This document shows positions 31,229-40,256 of a DNA stretch of 64,000 bases, piece after piece. The position numbers were made by a program, and so were the translations under genes. Origin of the DNA: Symbiodinium natans. Its lineage: Eukaryota; Sar; Dinophyceae; Suessiales; Symbiodiniaceae. The DNA lies in NCBI GenBank assembly GCA_905221605.1, contig CAJNDS010001447.1:77501-141500 (forward strand). The letters run 5' to 3'. Each line of letters opens with the position of its first letter. Within the stretch, counting starts at the first letter, position 1. Below the pieces are notes generated by a model, which worked only from the letters and a program-made list of their open reading frames with translations, had not been told where the DNA came from and did not search any database.

Positions 31229-31488
31229 CCTGAGATCCCAGAGCTTCAGGGCGCCGTTGAGGGCTGTGAGGTACTGGTGCTGGGCGGCTTGTGAGGTTGC
31301 GGGGCTTGGCCGGGTTTAGGGTTTAGGGTTTAGGGTTTAGGGTTTCGGGTTTAGGGTTGTAATTATAATAGGGTTTAGGGATTGGGGTTTAGGGTTTAGG
31401 GTTTAGGGTTTAGGGTTTAGGGTTTAGGGTTTAGGGTTTAGGGTTTAGGGTTTAGGGTTTAGGGTTTAGGGTCCCCATCCAGGGCCTC

Positions 31489-31588
31489 CTATAGCAGTCT
31501 GGGCTCCGGGCGCGCGCGATTCTGCGCCACGCGGATGCGCCGGCCGCCCACGGTGCAGAGGAGGCAGTCGGAGGCATGGTCGTCAAAC
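31489..31588 (-). CDS. Terminal exon, possible RRM end
   Basis: The minus strand opens after CACCCTCCAG and reads FDDHASDCLLCTVGGRR then IRVAQNRARPEPRLL, stopping at TAG (31,489-31,491). Gly-Gly-Arg-Arg-Ile-Arg-Val-Ala resembles the last strand of RRM domains (GRxIxVxxA), but the preceding part is too short to confirm. It lies between telomeric arrays (31,315-31,470 and the degenerate units after 31,600). Confidence 0.5.
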
Positions 31589-31949
31589 CTGGAGGGTGGG
31601 TTTAGGGTTTAGGGTTTGGGGTTTGGGGTTTAATTAGGGTTTAGGGTTTAGGATTTAGAGTTTAGGGTTTGGGGTTTAAGGGTTTAGGGTTTAGGGGTTA
31701 GGATTTAGAGTTTAGGGTTTAGGATTTAGGGCCTTGGTGTCGAGGGTTTAGATTCTTGGTGCGCAGCGAAAACGAGTAATAGGTCGCGGAAGGAAACTGC
31801 AAACCCTAAAACCTGAAAGAATAACCCTCAAACCCATTCCCAAGGCAAGCCAACCATCAATGCACTTACACTTTTGGGGGGAGTGCTCTAGACTCTACAC
31901 TAGGGTCAGAACAAGAAAAGCTTCCCTTCCAATTAGAATACAGGGCCTT

Positions 31950-32103
31950 ATCCCTAAACCCTAAACCCTAAACCCTAAACCCTAAACCCTAGACCCTAGA
32001 CCCTAAACCCTAAACCCTAAACCCTAAACCCTAAACCCTAAACCCTAAACCCTAAACCCTAAACCCTAAACCCTAAACCCTAACCCTAAACCCTAAACCC
32101 AAA
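31950..32103 (-). repeat. (CCCTAAA)n block
   Basis: About 20 units with two CCCTAGA variants. Confidence 0.95.
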
Positions 32104-32549
32104 TTTGAAGAATCCCCCCCCCCCCTCCCCCACAGCTGCGGCTTAGGCTTCACGAAGGGCACAGAGTTGCTGGCAACATCCTTTGGGCTTTTGTGGCGTT
32201 TGTGGGGAAAAGGTTAGGGTTTATAGGGTTTAGGGTTTAGGGTTTAGGGCTTAGGGTTTAGGGTTTAAGGTTTACGGAAAGACTAGGAGTTTGCAGCAGC
32301 TTCGGTTTCCTAGAAACCTTGCCCTAAATCCTAACCCTACCCCCTAAACCCTAAACCCAATAAACCCTATAAACCATAAACCCAAAACCCTATAAACCTT
32401 AAACCCGAAAACGCCCACGCTGACCCCACCCCACCCCCCCCCCCCCTTCCCAAAAAAAAACCTAAACCCTTTATAAACCCTATTTAAACCCTATTTAAAC
32501 CCTAATTAAACCCTAAACCCTCAACCCTCAACCCTATAAATCCTAAGCC

Positions 32550-32678
32550 CTAGCCGAAGAAGCCCGAAGCCCAAATCGTGCCCTCGTCAGGGGGCCGGTG
32601 CCGTGCGTCAGCGCTGTCGGGTAGACACGCCCACGTCCACAGCGTCTCTGCAGCTGCATCCTCAGCAGCTGTCTGGCC
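32550..32678 (-). CDS. Terminal exon adjoining a MITE
   Basis: The minus-strand frame starts directly after CCCTTAG, which is the inner end of the family A MITE arm at 32,679. It reads GQTAAEDAAAETLWTWAC, LPDSADARHRPPDEG and TIWASGFFG, then TAG at 32,550-32,552. Acidic and Trp-containing composition is convincing against the other frames. If correct, a transposon terminus supplies the splice acceptor. Confidence 0.55.
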   Translation of the reverse strand, partial: GQTAAEDAAAETLWTWACLPDSADARHRPPDEGTIWASGFFG

Positions 32679-32839
32679 CTAAGGGTCCATGTGCCTCTAT
32701 AGTATATAACCCTAAACCCTAAACTCTAAACCCTAAACTCTAAACCCTAAACTCTAAACCCTAAACTCTAAACCCTAAAGCTACTGCATAGGAACCCCTT
32801 CAAGGCCCAAGAATGCACGATACTGGTACATGGACCCTT
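32679..32839. mobile_element. MITE family A, copy 2, with telomeric repeats inside
   Basis: The left arm CTAAGGGTCCATGTGCC and right arm GGTACATGGACCCTTGG are inverted. The interior is mostly an alternating CCCTAAACTCTAAA array (32,709-32,780). Either telomeric units were inserted into the element or it captured them. Confidence 0.75.
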
Positions 32840-32886
32840 GGGGTAGGGTTTGAAGTTCGAAGGGCTTTTCGGCGAGGGTTGGGGGG

Positions 32887-32978
32887 TCAGAAGGGACCAC
32901 GAAAGAACAGTGCCCCAGCACCAGCGCCAGGGACGACAACTTGAGCAGTCTTGAGGGCTCGCGAGACCAGGTTCCCCC
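32887..32978 (-). CDS. Terminal exon-like segment
   Basis: After GCCTAAG the minus strand reads NLVSRALKTAQVVVPGAG then AGALFFRGPF and TGA (32,887-32,889). The plus strand has a competing open stretch (QKGPRKNSAPAPAP). Placement is plausible but not certain. Confidence 0.4.
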
Positions 32979-33116
32979 CTTAGGCTTCCGGCTTCAGGTT
33001 CATTATGTGGGGATCCCTACGTAGGGGAATATTAGTACTGCTGGGCATGCCAGTACACCTCAAGGAAGCTGCACCAACGAATTGCGCTGAAACCCTGAAT
33101 CGCGGAACCCTGACAC

Positions 33117-33161
33117 CTTTCGTCCGCGGAGCTGTTGAGCTAAAGCCACCAAATAGACTGG
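33117..33161 (-). CDS. 15-codon exon-like segment
   Basis: The minus strand, after CAATCTCAAG, reads PVYLVALAQQLRGRK and ends at CGAAAG before GTGTCAGG, a good donor. Residues further upstream (SLNLK) are also open. The helix-like sequence is compatible with many folds. Confidence 0.4.
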
Positions 33162-33556
33162 CTTGAGATTGAGGGAATGGGGTTTAGGCAACGGTTTAGG
33201 GTTTAGGAAATCCCTGCATCCTGAACGCCTAGTCGCCAAACACGCAAGCTTATTGGGTACCCTTGTTAAAGGGACAAAGGTGGCAAGTATACTCTGAGCC
33301 CCAAACCCATTGATTCAGGTGCATCTTCTTTCTTCGGGAAAGCCCTTAAATTTTCCCCTACAAACCCCTAAACTCTACGCCCTGTAAGCCCCATATAACC
33401 AGGCCACAGGACTAAGTGCCGCCTTCGTAGTTCAGGAACTTATCTTGGCTGCACTTAGTAGGGTAGCTATAAAATAAATTTTTAAGAAACCCAATAACCT
33501 CAAAAAGGCCAAGGATCTGAAGCTACAGTAAAGCACCACACAGAGTCATGGCACCC

Positions 33557-33890
33557 TCATCCCTCAAACTGCGCTGTGACTCTGCCGGCGCTAGGTGTCG
33601 GTGGAGGCGGAGGTTTCTTCACCGCCGGATGCGCAAGAGTATCCCGGTCCACATCGGCCACAACAAGCGCAGCACCCTAAACCCTAAACCCTAAACCCTA
33701 AACCCTAAGCCCTAAGCCCTAAGCCCTAAACCCTAAGCCCTAAACCCTAAACCCTAAACCCTAAACCCTAAACCCTAAACCCTAAACCGCAGCAGCAGCA
33801 GCAGCAGCAGGTGGTGGTGGTGGAGGTGGAGAAGAGGGAGGCGCCTTCGCCCACTCTGTCGTTCCGATGCCCAAGGCTCGCTTGTGGTGC
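33557..33890 (-). CDS. Two-exon 3' end with a pure telomeric-repeat intron
   Basis: Minus-strand exon 33,890-33,788 (after GGTGTAG) reads HHKRALGIGTTEWAKAPPSS and then poly-Pro and poly-Ala. The telomeric intron 33,677-33,787 follows. Exon 33,676-33,557 reads GAALVVADVDRDTLAHP, AVKKPPPPPTPSAGR and VTAQFEG with stop TGA. The join is phase 0 on both sides and merges the Ala run with GAALVV. The protein end is Pro/Ala-rich and basic. No family is recognised. A family E MITE starts nine bases upstream of the first exon, apparently inside the preceding intron. Confidence 0.65.
33677..33787 (-). repeat. 111-bp telomeric-repeat intron, GT...AG
   Basis: On the minus strand this begins GTTTAGGGTTTAGGG and ends GGGTTTAG. 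Every unit in between is TTTAGGG or CTTAGGG (sixteen units). It separates two open, in-phase exons, and GCTGCG occurs at both edges, like a target-site duplication. Confidence 0.75.
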
Positions 33891-33898
33891 CTACACCC

Positions 33899-34055
33899 TA
33901 CTTGGAGGCTCATGGTACTTATTAACCAATTATAAGTGTACTTAGAACTGTACTTATAACCATATTAGGGCACTTAAGGGGCTTATATAAGTGGGTTATA
34001 AGTACAGTTCGAATTTGTGAAGAATAAAAAGTACCATGTCATGAACCTCCAAGTA
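33899..34055. mobile_element. MITE-like palindrome, family E
   Basis: Left TACTTGGAGGCTCATGGTAC and right GTACCATGTCATGAACCTCC/AAGTA are inverted termini. The core contains ATTATAAGTGTACTTAGAAC and its inverse TTATAAGTACAGTTCGAA. Confidence 0.75.
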
Positions 34056-34556
34056 AACCCTAAACCCCTAAACCCTGCGAAGCAACCCCTGAGGATACAG
34101 GGCTGAACTCACCGCATGTTGAGGGTTTAGGAAGAGGGATAAGGGAAGCTGCTCAACCAAAGGCACAAGCAACTGCAAGCCAACACAACGTTCTCGAAGG
34201 TACGCCAAACACCGAAACCAGCAAAATCCTGCAAGCCAAACATCAAGACATGCGAATGCCTCCTACAACCTAAGCCCCAAGCCCTAAACCCCAAGCCTCC
34301 GAAATTCGCAGCCAGCAGACCCTAAACTAAACCCTTAAACCGTAAACCCTAAACTACTACTTCTTAAGATCCTACGAAAAAAAACATTCTTTCTTGTCAC
34401 GGCAATACGCAAAAAGTACTCTAAATCCAAAAAACCTTAAACCCTAATCTAAGCCCTAAACCCTAAACCATAAACCCTAGACCCTAGACCCTAGACCCTA
34501 GACCCTAAACCCTAAACCCTAAACCCTAAACCCTAAACCCATTCCCTACTAAGAAC

Positions 34557-34647
34557 CAGGGGGACTAAGAGCCCCTTTCCGCCGAGGCTCCCGAACTCTC
34601 GGCTCATCGGTGGCTTCATCGCCGCTACTGTCAGACGCGGAGTCCAT
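34557..34647 (-). CDS. First exon, acidic N-terminus
   Basis: The minus-strand ATG at 34,647 sits 20 bp from a (CCCTAAA)n array. The frame reads MDSASDSSGDEATDEPRV then REPRRKGALSPP and ends one base into a codon at GTTCTTAGTAGGG, a usable donor leading into telomeric repeats. Asp/Ser-rich then Arg/Lys-rich composition is typical of disordered nuclear-protein N-termini. Downstream exons were not assigned. Confidence 0.6.
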
Positions 34648-35083
34648 GGGTGGATTGGTGGTTTAGGGTTTAGGGTTTAGGGTTTAGGGTTTAGGGTTTA
34701 GGGTTTAGGGTTTAGGGTTTAGGGTTTAGGGTTTAGGGTTTAGGGTTTAGGGCTTTAGATTTGTGTGGGGCTTTGGGTTTTTTTACGGTGCTATGGTTTT
34801 GGGTTTGGGGCTTTGGTTCTTGTAAAGAGGTTGTTTGGCTTTTTTTCTGAGGGAAGTTAAGGTTAGAGGGTGTTGAGGTTTAGGGTTTAGGTTTAGGGTT
34901 TAGGGTTTAGGGTTTAGGGTTTAGGGTTTAGGGTTTAGGGTTTAGGGTTTAGGGCTCAGGGGGTTGATATTCATAGTTGATGGGTTGTGGGGATTTCAGG
35001 CAAGCCCTAGATGCAGATCCCCCGGTAGGTGGTTCTAGGTCTGTGTGGCTCAGCCCCTGAACCCTAAACCCTAAACCCTAAAC

Positions 35084-35188
35084 CTTCTGGGTTGCAGTCC
35101 AAGACTGGCTTCAGGGATTCCAGCTTGATGCTCAACTTCGCCTCATAGCTGATGACCCTACGTCGTATGGTCTTTGAGCCCAAGAAGC
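35084..35188 (-). CDS. Internal exon with donor made by the telomeric repeat
   Basis: The minus-strand frame (after TTATTGAG) reads FLGSKTIRRRVISYEAK then LSIKLESLKPVLDCNPE and ends AG before GTTTAGGGTTTAGGG. The donor GT is the first two bases of the array. The exon is 105 bases with phase 1 on both sides. Charged helix-like composition supports coding; family unknown. Confidence 0.6.
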
Positions 35189-35913
35189 CTCAATAAGGAG
35201 AGCTTTCAGAGGCTTGGGGGTGGGCGAGGCTTCAATCCAAAACCCTAAACCCTAAACCAGACTCTAATAAGGGGTTTAAGGATAAGGTCTGGGGGTCCAG
35301 GGTTTATGGATCTTCCCCATCATCGGAGGCCACCCAACACAACCTTAGACCCTAAACCCTAAATCTGGGACCCTCAATATTCCCCCAAGGGTCCTTGTAC
35401 CTATATCGTATCTTCTTGGACCCTCGCCTCTGAAGCTGCTCTACAGGAACCCCTTTAAGCCCCAAGTATATGCTACGTAGATCACTTAGAACCTGCAATT
35501 TCGAGCGGTTTCTTTACGAACCCAGAAGCTGAATTATTCAGCTTAAACCCTATACAAACCCTACACCCTAAACCCTAAACCTTCAACCCTAAATTCTGTA
35601 CTTGCGCGTAAAGCCTCGCCACCAGAAACGGCGAACCGAGCTTAAGCAAATCGATCCGGGAACCCTAAAACCCTAAGCCCTAAACCCTAAACCCTATACT
35701 CTAAACCCTAAACCCAACAAAAACAGCGCGCAAGAGATCTTGGATCTCATAATTTTGTGGGACCATAAAAGGCCTCAAAAAGCCCATCCAACACCGGCCG
35801 CCAACTACAGGATCTGTAAGGTGTAGGGTTTACTAAGGCTTTTAGAGTTCACCCGGGTCTATACCCAACTACAGGGTAGATACTAGGGTTTAGAGCTTGC
35901 AGGGTCTTCTAAT

Positions 35914-36034
35914 CTAGATTGCCCAGTAATCTAAAAGGGTGCCCCTTTTTTGCTTGAAGGTGCTTATCAGGGAAGCTAACCACCCCCCCCCCCCCCCCCC
36001 CGCAAAAAAAAAAGGGCACCACTGGGCATCCTAG
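35914..36034. mobile_element. MITE family B, copy 2
   Basis: The ends CTAGATTGCCCAGTAATC and GCACCACTGGGCATCCTAG are inverted, with GGGTGCCCCTTTTTTGCTTG inside as in copy 1. An 18-base C run has expanded within it. Confidence 0.8.
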
Positions 36035-36603
36035 TACTCAACCTCGACTCTGGCTTGCAGGCACGCTTTCTCTTCGCGAAAAGATGTCGCGGGCGCCAGC
36101 TGGTGCCCTTGTGAAGCTTCCGCTTGCGAAAGGTTCCACCGTTACAAGACCGCCCCTAAACACTGAGCCCTGAACGCTATAAACCCTAAACCCTAAACCC
36201 CAAACCCTAAACCCTAAGCCCTAAACCCTAAACGACCCCAAAAGCTGCAAAAGCCCGGGTCCTTCACCCTGGGCCCTAGAATCCTAGCATCTAAAGCCCC
36301 ACAGCACCGAAACTAAGGGGTATAAGGAGGGACCCCTGTAGAAGGGACCCTTAATCTTATTCCTTTACATTACGCCTATATAACCCTTACATATTCTTTA
36401 TACAGCCCCTGCAGACCGAACTAGCCCCCTCATCTCGCGTCTCTTGAAAAGCACTGAAACCCTAGAACACCTAAACCCTGAACAACTCCTGAGGCCCTAG
36501 CCCTGGGGGTAACTAAACCCAGCTATTCTTAAACCCTGAAAACCATCAAAGCCAAAAAGAACAAGACAAGCCAGCTAAACTCTACACTTTTAGAGGTTCC
36601 CCG

Positions 36604-36672
36604 CACTAACAGCCCTTAATAGGGATTCTGAGAGGGGTTTTGTAATCCCGACTAAGGACTGTTAGGATAAGA
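36604..36672. mobile_element. MITE family C, copy 3 (short)
   Basis: Left CACTAACAGCCCTTAATAGG and right CCGACTAAGGACTGTTAGG are inverted around GATTCTGAGAGGGGTTTTG. Confidence 0.7.
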
Positions 36673-36874
36673 TGAATATTTCAATGCATACTTACTGGGC
36701 CTCCCAGTCTGTGGCCTTGGAGGAATCTCCCTCCCGCAGCTTCAGGCTTTATAGAGGGGTTAGGGTTCAGAGGGTTGAGAGTATTCAGAGGGTTTAGAGG
36801 GTTCAGAGGGTTTAGAGGGCTCGGAGGGTTCAGAGGGCTCGGAGGGTTCAGAGGGTTTAGAGGGTTCACAGGGT

Positions 36875-37291
36875 TTAGGGTCTAGGGTGTTCTCCTTTTT
36901 GCTGCGGCTTCTTGCCTGCATCCACACATGCCCAGGGGCCCCAGGAGTCCCCTCAACCCTGAACCCTAAACCCTAAACCCTAAACCCTAAACCCTAAACC
37001 CTAAACCCTAAACCCTAAAGCAGTACTAATCCTGGCACAGCAATCTGACTACAAGAGTGGGGGGTTGTTCCTGCCATGAAGCCCAAATCCGAAACCCTGC
37101 ACCCCAACACCCAAGACCCTGTAAGCCCCATAAACCCGGAACCCACAACCCTAAACCTTCTTTAAAACCCTACAAACCCTACCAAACCCTACCAAACCCT
37201 ACAAACCCGAGATCCCGTGACCGCAGCTTTTGCAAGCAGGTGCAGTGCACACACGTGGCTCTACAACGTGCGGGTGCACTCTGGAAGCCAT
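36875..37291 (-). CDS. Small two-exon gene, 48 residues
   Basis: The minus-strand ATG at 37,291 gives MASRVHPHVVEPRVCTAPAC then KSC and one base, ending at GTCACGGG. Exon 2 (36,951-36,875) follows AGGGTTGAG and reads DSWGPWACVDAGKKPQQ then KGEHPRP. Its stop TAA comes from a CCCTAA telomere-like unit. The phase (1) agrees, giving KSCGDSWGPW across the junction. The 270-bp intron holds a (CCCTAAA)9 block. CxxxxCxxC spacing could bind metal. It may be the end of a longer protein if the ATG is internal. Confidence 0.5.
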
Positions 37292-37632
37292 CTTCAACTT
37301 CTTCTTACTTCTCCAACAACCAAGGGGAAATGGTTAAACTTTAATATATAGAAACCCAAGAAAAACCTTTATACAATATTCCTACTATACATAAGGAAAC
37401 CCAAAAAGAATAAAGTTCAACTAAAGGCGAAGTAAGTCTTGGGACAGTTTGGAGTCAAACTTCCAGCTTAGGGTTGGTAGGGGCTATTAAAGGACTTAAA
37501 AGGCTTTGGGTCGAACAGCCCGAAAGCATCAAGCACCTACGTACCTCCGTTTTGGTGTCTAGGGGTTTCGGGTTCCTACGTACCCGCATTTTTTCCTTGG
37601 GTTTGGCATTCTTTTTGGGAGGGTCACGGCAC

Positions 37633-37711
37633 CTTCGGTAGCCGCAGCAGGAGTTGAGAAAAACGCTCCGAGAATCTGCCGACGCCAAGAGCAGTGGCAT
37701 GAGATGCACAC
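37633..37711 (-). CDS. Internal exon-like segment, Cys/His-rich
   Basis: After CCACCCATCCAG the minus strand reads VCISCHCSWRRQILGAF then FSTPAAATE and one base before GTGCCG. The competing frame (HLMPLLLASADSRSVF) is also open. A telomeric array (37,738-37,818) lies directly upstream. Confidence 0.4.
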
Positions 37712-37835
37712 CTGGATGGGTGGGTGGGGGGACCGGGTCTAGGGTTTAGGGTTTAGGGTTTAGGGTTTAGGGTTTAGGGTTTAGGGTTTAGGGTTTAGGG
37801 TTTAGGGTTTAGGGTTTAGGGGGACCCGAGTATTC

Positions 37836-37946
37836 CCTAAGGGTCCATGTACCTAAATAGGAAATACGTAGGCCTGAATTAAAGTACTTCCTATGTAAGG
37901 ACTTTGGGGACCAAGTATACAATAATGAGGTACATGGACCCTTCGG
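37836..37946. mobile_element. MITE family A, copy 3 (complete)
   Basis: Inverted arms CTAAGGGTCCATGTACCT and AGGTACATGGACCCTTCG, with a second inverted pair inside (AGGAAATACGTAGG / AGTACTTCCTATG). Confidence 0.85.
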
Positions 37947-38194
37947 GATTGTTGTTGAGGAACATGAACAACATGAGATACCGTAACACGGCTATGCAGA
38001 AATTAGCGTAGCAAACCCTAAACCCTAAACTCTAAACCCTAAACCCTAAACCCTAAACCCTAAACCCGGAACATCCCTTAACCCCAAACCCTAAACCCTG
38101 AACGTCTGCACTCTCAGCTCTGGATCGACTTCAATGAGCAGCATGGAAACAAACACAAAAGGGTTTAGGGTGGGTTTAGCGTTTAGGGTTTAGG

Positions 38195-38337
38195 AATTAG
38201 GGTTAGGGTTTAGGGTTTAGGGTTTAGGGTTTAGGGTTTAGGGTTTAGGGTTTAGGGTTTAGGGTTTAGGGTTTAGGGTTTAGGGTTTAGGGTTTAGGGT
38301 TTAGGGTTTAGGGTTTAGGGTTTAGGGTTTAGGGTTT
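38195..38337 (+). repeat. (TTTAGGG)n block, about 20 units
   Basis: Uninterrupted units. It abuts the exon-like segment 38,329-38,446. Confidence 0.95.
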
Positions 38338-38446
38338 GGTGATTTTTTCTTTGCCTTCTTGCATAAGCGCTTCTACAAAACGGTCGATGATTAGAAACGA
38401 TAGCTTTAGAACGACGCTAGATCTCTGAATCCAAGAACACTCCACC
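38329..38446 (-). CDS. Terminal exon ending inside a telomeric array
   Basis: After CTTCTTCATCCCAG the minus strand reads VECSWIQRSSVVLKLSF then LIIDRFVEALMQEGKEK and ITKP. The final codons CCC TAA are the first telomeric unit of a 140-bp array. The sequence is helical and amphipathic. If the exon ends earlier at an unusual donor, the protein continues. Confidence 0.5.
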
Positions 38447-38620
38447 CTGGGATGAAGAAGCCCCCGAAACAAAGAATGTAAACCCTTAACCCCCCCCCCC
38501 CCCCCCAAATCCTGCAAAGACCCGAAACAACCCTAAACTCTAAACCTTAAACCCTGACCATAACAACAAAACAACAACTTGAGGGTGAAGAGTCCAGTTT
38601 TGCAGCCACCCCGGCCTGTC

Positions 38621-38716
38621 TCAGCCGGCCTTCTCTTTGGACGCGGAGTCCTCGTCGTCCAAGAATGCAGGCTTACCACCTCCGCGAGGAGCGGGGTTCG
38701 TGTAGAGCTCCGACCC
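38621..38716 (-). CDS. C-terminal exon, acidic tail
   Basis: The minus strand reads GSELYTNPAPRGGGKPAF then LDDEDSASKEKAG and TGA (38,621-38,623). Gly/Pro then Asp/Glu/Lys composition is a typical disordered C-terminus. The acceptor was not located with confidence (near 38,717). Confidence 0.5.
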   Translation of the reverse strand, partial: GSELYTNPAPRGGGKPAFLDDEDSASKEKAG

Positions 38717-39369
38717 CAAAACGCTAAACCCAAGGGTTTACGGTTTAGGTTTTCAGGGTTCAGGGTTTAGGGCTTCGGGTTTAGGGTCTTGGAGAAGCGG
38801 GCCCCACCTTCTAAACCCGAAACCCCTGAACAGGTGTAAGGTTTAAGGCCTCCAGGCGTCCAGGCTTCCAGGAACCCGCAAACGAACATCCAGGGTCAAG
38901 AAGGGAGCCCCAAAAATTGGCCCGTCGTCTTGATGTCTTAGGGCCCCGAAACCCTCAACCCTAAACCTTAACTCTAGGGTTGAATGTTTAGGGTTTCGGG
39001 TTCAGGGTTCAGGGTTTAGGGTTTAGGGTTTTACAGCTTAGGGTTTCCGGGCTGCATGTTGCCACGTTCTCCAAGGAAAGGCCCGATGTCCTGAGCCTTT
39101 GGCCCTTCCCTGGGTAAACCGGCTTGCGTAGGCAAGAGTTGAGCTTGCCCTAAACCCTAAACCCTAAATCCTAAACCCTAAACCCTAAAGCCTAAACACC
39201 AAACCGTCTTCCCTCAAACTTCTGAGCAGAAGAAAGCTTGCTGGTTGAAGGTTGGGGGTTTCTTCGCAACCCCAAATCTGGGACCAAAGCTTTTTTTGGG
39301 GGAGAATCTGGAACTCTGAAAGGTGCAGACAGGCGAATAAGGTTAGGATGTCAGGTTGAGGTTTAGGTT

Positions 39370-39535
39370 TGGGTTTAGGGTTTAGGGTTTAGGGTTTAGG
39401 GTTTAGGGTTTAGGGTTTAGGGTTTAGGGTTTAGGGTTTAGGGTTTAGGGTTTAGGGTTTAGGGTTTAGGGCTTAGGGTTTAGGGTTTAGGGTTTAGGGT
39501 TTAGGGTTTAGGGTTTTGGGTTCAGGGTTTAGGGT
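39370..39535 (+). repeat. (TTTAGGG)n block, about 23 units
   Basis: Nearly perfect array directly abutting the family B MITE at 39,541. Confidence 0.95.
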
Positions 39536-39540
39536 TTAGG

Positions 39541-39650
39541 GTTGCCCAGTAGGACCTAGGAATGAAAAGGGTGCCCTTCTTTGCTTAACGAGGTTTATAA
39601 GGGAACCTAAATCCCCCAAAAGGCCATAAGGGTACTACGGGGCATCCTAG
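39541..39650. mobile_element. MITE family B, copy 3
   Basis: The ends GTTGCCCAGTAGGACC and GTACTACGGGGCATCCTAG are inverted, with GGGTGCCCTTCTTTGCTTAA inside. Confidence 0.75.
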
Positions 39651-40180
39651 GATTGGTTCGTAGAGCCAAAAGCCCTATACCCGCACACCCTATACCCGAA
39701 ACCCTAAACCCGAAACCCTAAACCCTAAACTCCTAAACCCAAACCCTGCGCCATCAAGCTTGAGCCCTAAACTCCAAGCCAAAAAGAGCTACAGGGACCT
39801 TAAGGAAGGGGGGTTCAAAGGTGGGCATGTAACCCAAGGTACTCCCCACCACTCCCGAAGGCTCCCTAAGCTTTTCGAGGTACCTACCCCCCATGAACCC
39901 CCCTTAAATAAAGACTCTACAAAAGAGAGAACATCTTTAACAGCCCTATAACAGCCAACCCTAAACGACATCTAAACCCTAACACACAAACTCAAGAACC
40001 CTAGAACCCTAGGAACCCTAGGAACCCTAGAGCCCTAGAACCCTAGAACCCCAGAACCCTAGAACCCCAGAACCCTAGAACCCTAGAACCTAAAATCCGA
40101 CACCTTAAACCCGAAACCCTAAACCCTGAAGCCTTAACCCTAAACCCTAAACCCTAAACCCCGAACCCGAAACCCTACAG

Positions 40181-40256
40181 CAGCGTGAGCCTGAGCTCCA
40201 GCCGTGTAGGAGAACCTGGGGATCCTCAGATGGAGCTACGCTTTGTTAGGGACTGA
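40181..40256 (+). CDS. Terminal exon after a CCCTACAG acceptor
   Basis: Plus strand: (CCCTAAA)n-type sequence ends CCCTACAG, then the frame SVSLSSSRVGEPGDPQM and ELRFVRD, stopping TGA at 40,254-40,256. The acceptor is identical to that of the minus-strand exon at 16,697. Confidence 0.5.

Noticed and set aside
34146-34274. Plus ORF EAAQPKAQATASQHNV... as a terminal exon
   Set aside because: Open and hydrophilic, but the A/C-rich composition (CAAGCAACTGCAAGCC) gives such residues by default and the minus strand is also open. Left unassigned.
36040-36150. Exon after CTTGCAG reading TLSLREKMSRAPAGALVK
   Set aside because: The minus strand gives an equally plausible frame (LVTVEPFASGSFTRAPAG); no basis for choosing, so not annotated.
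36681-36869. NPLNPLNP-type ORF
   Set aside because: Translation of a GGGTTCAGA telomere-variant array on the minus strand.
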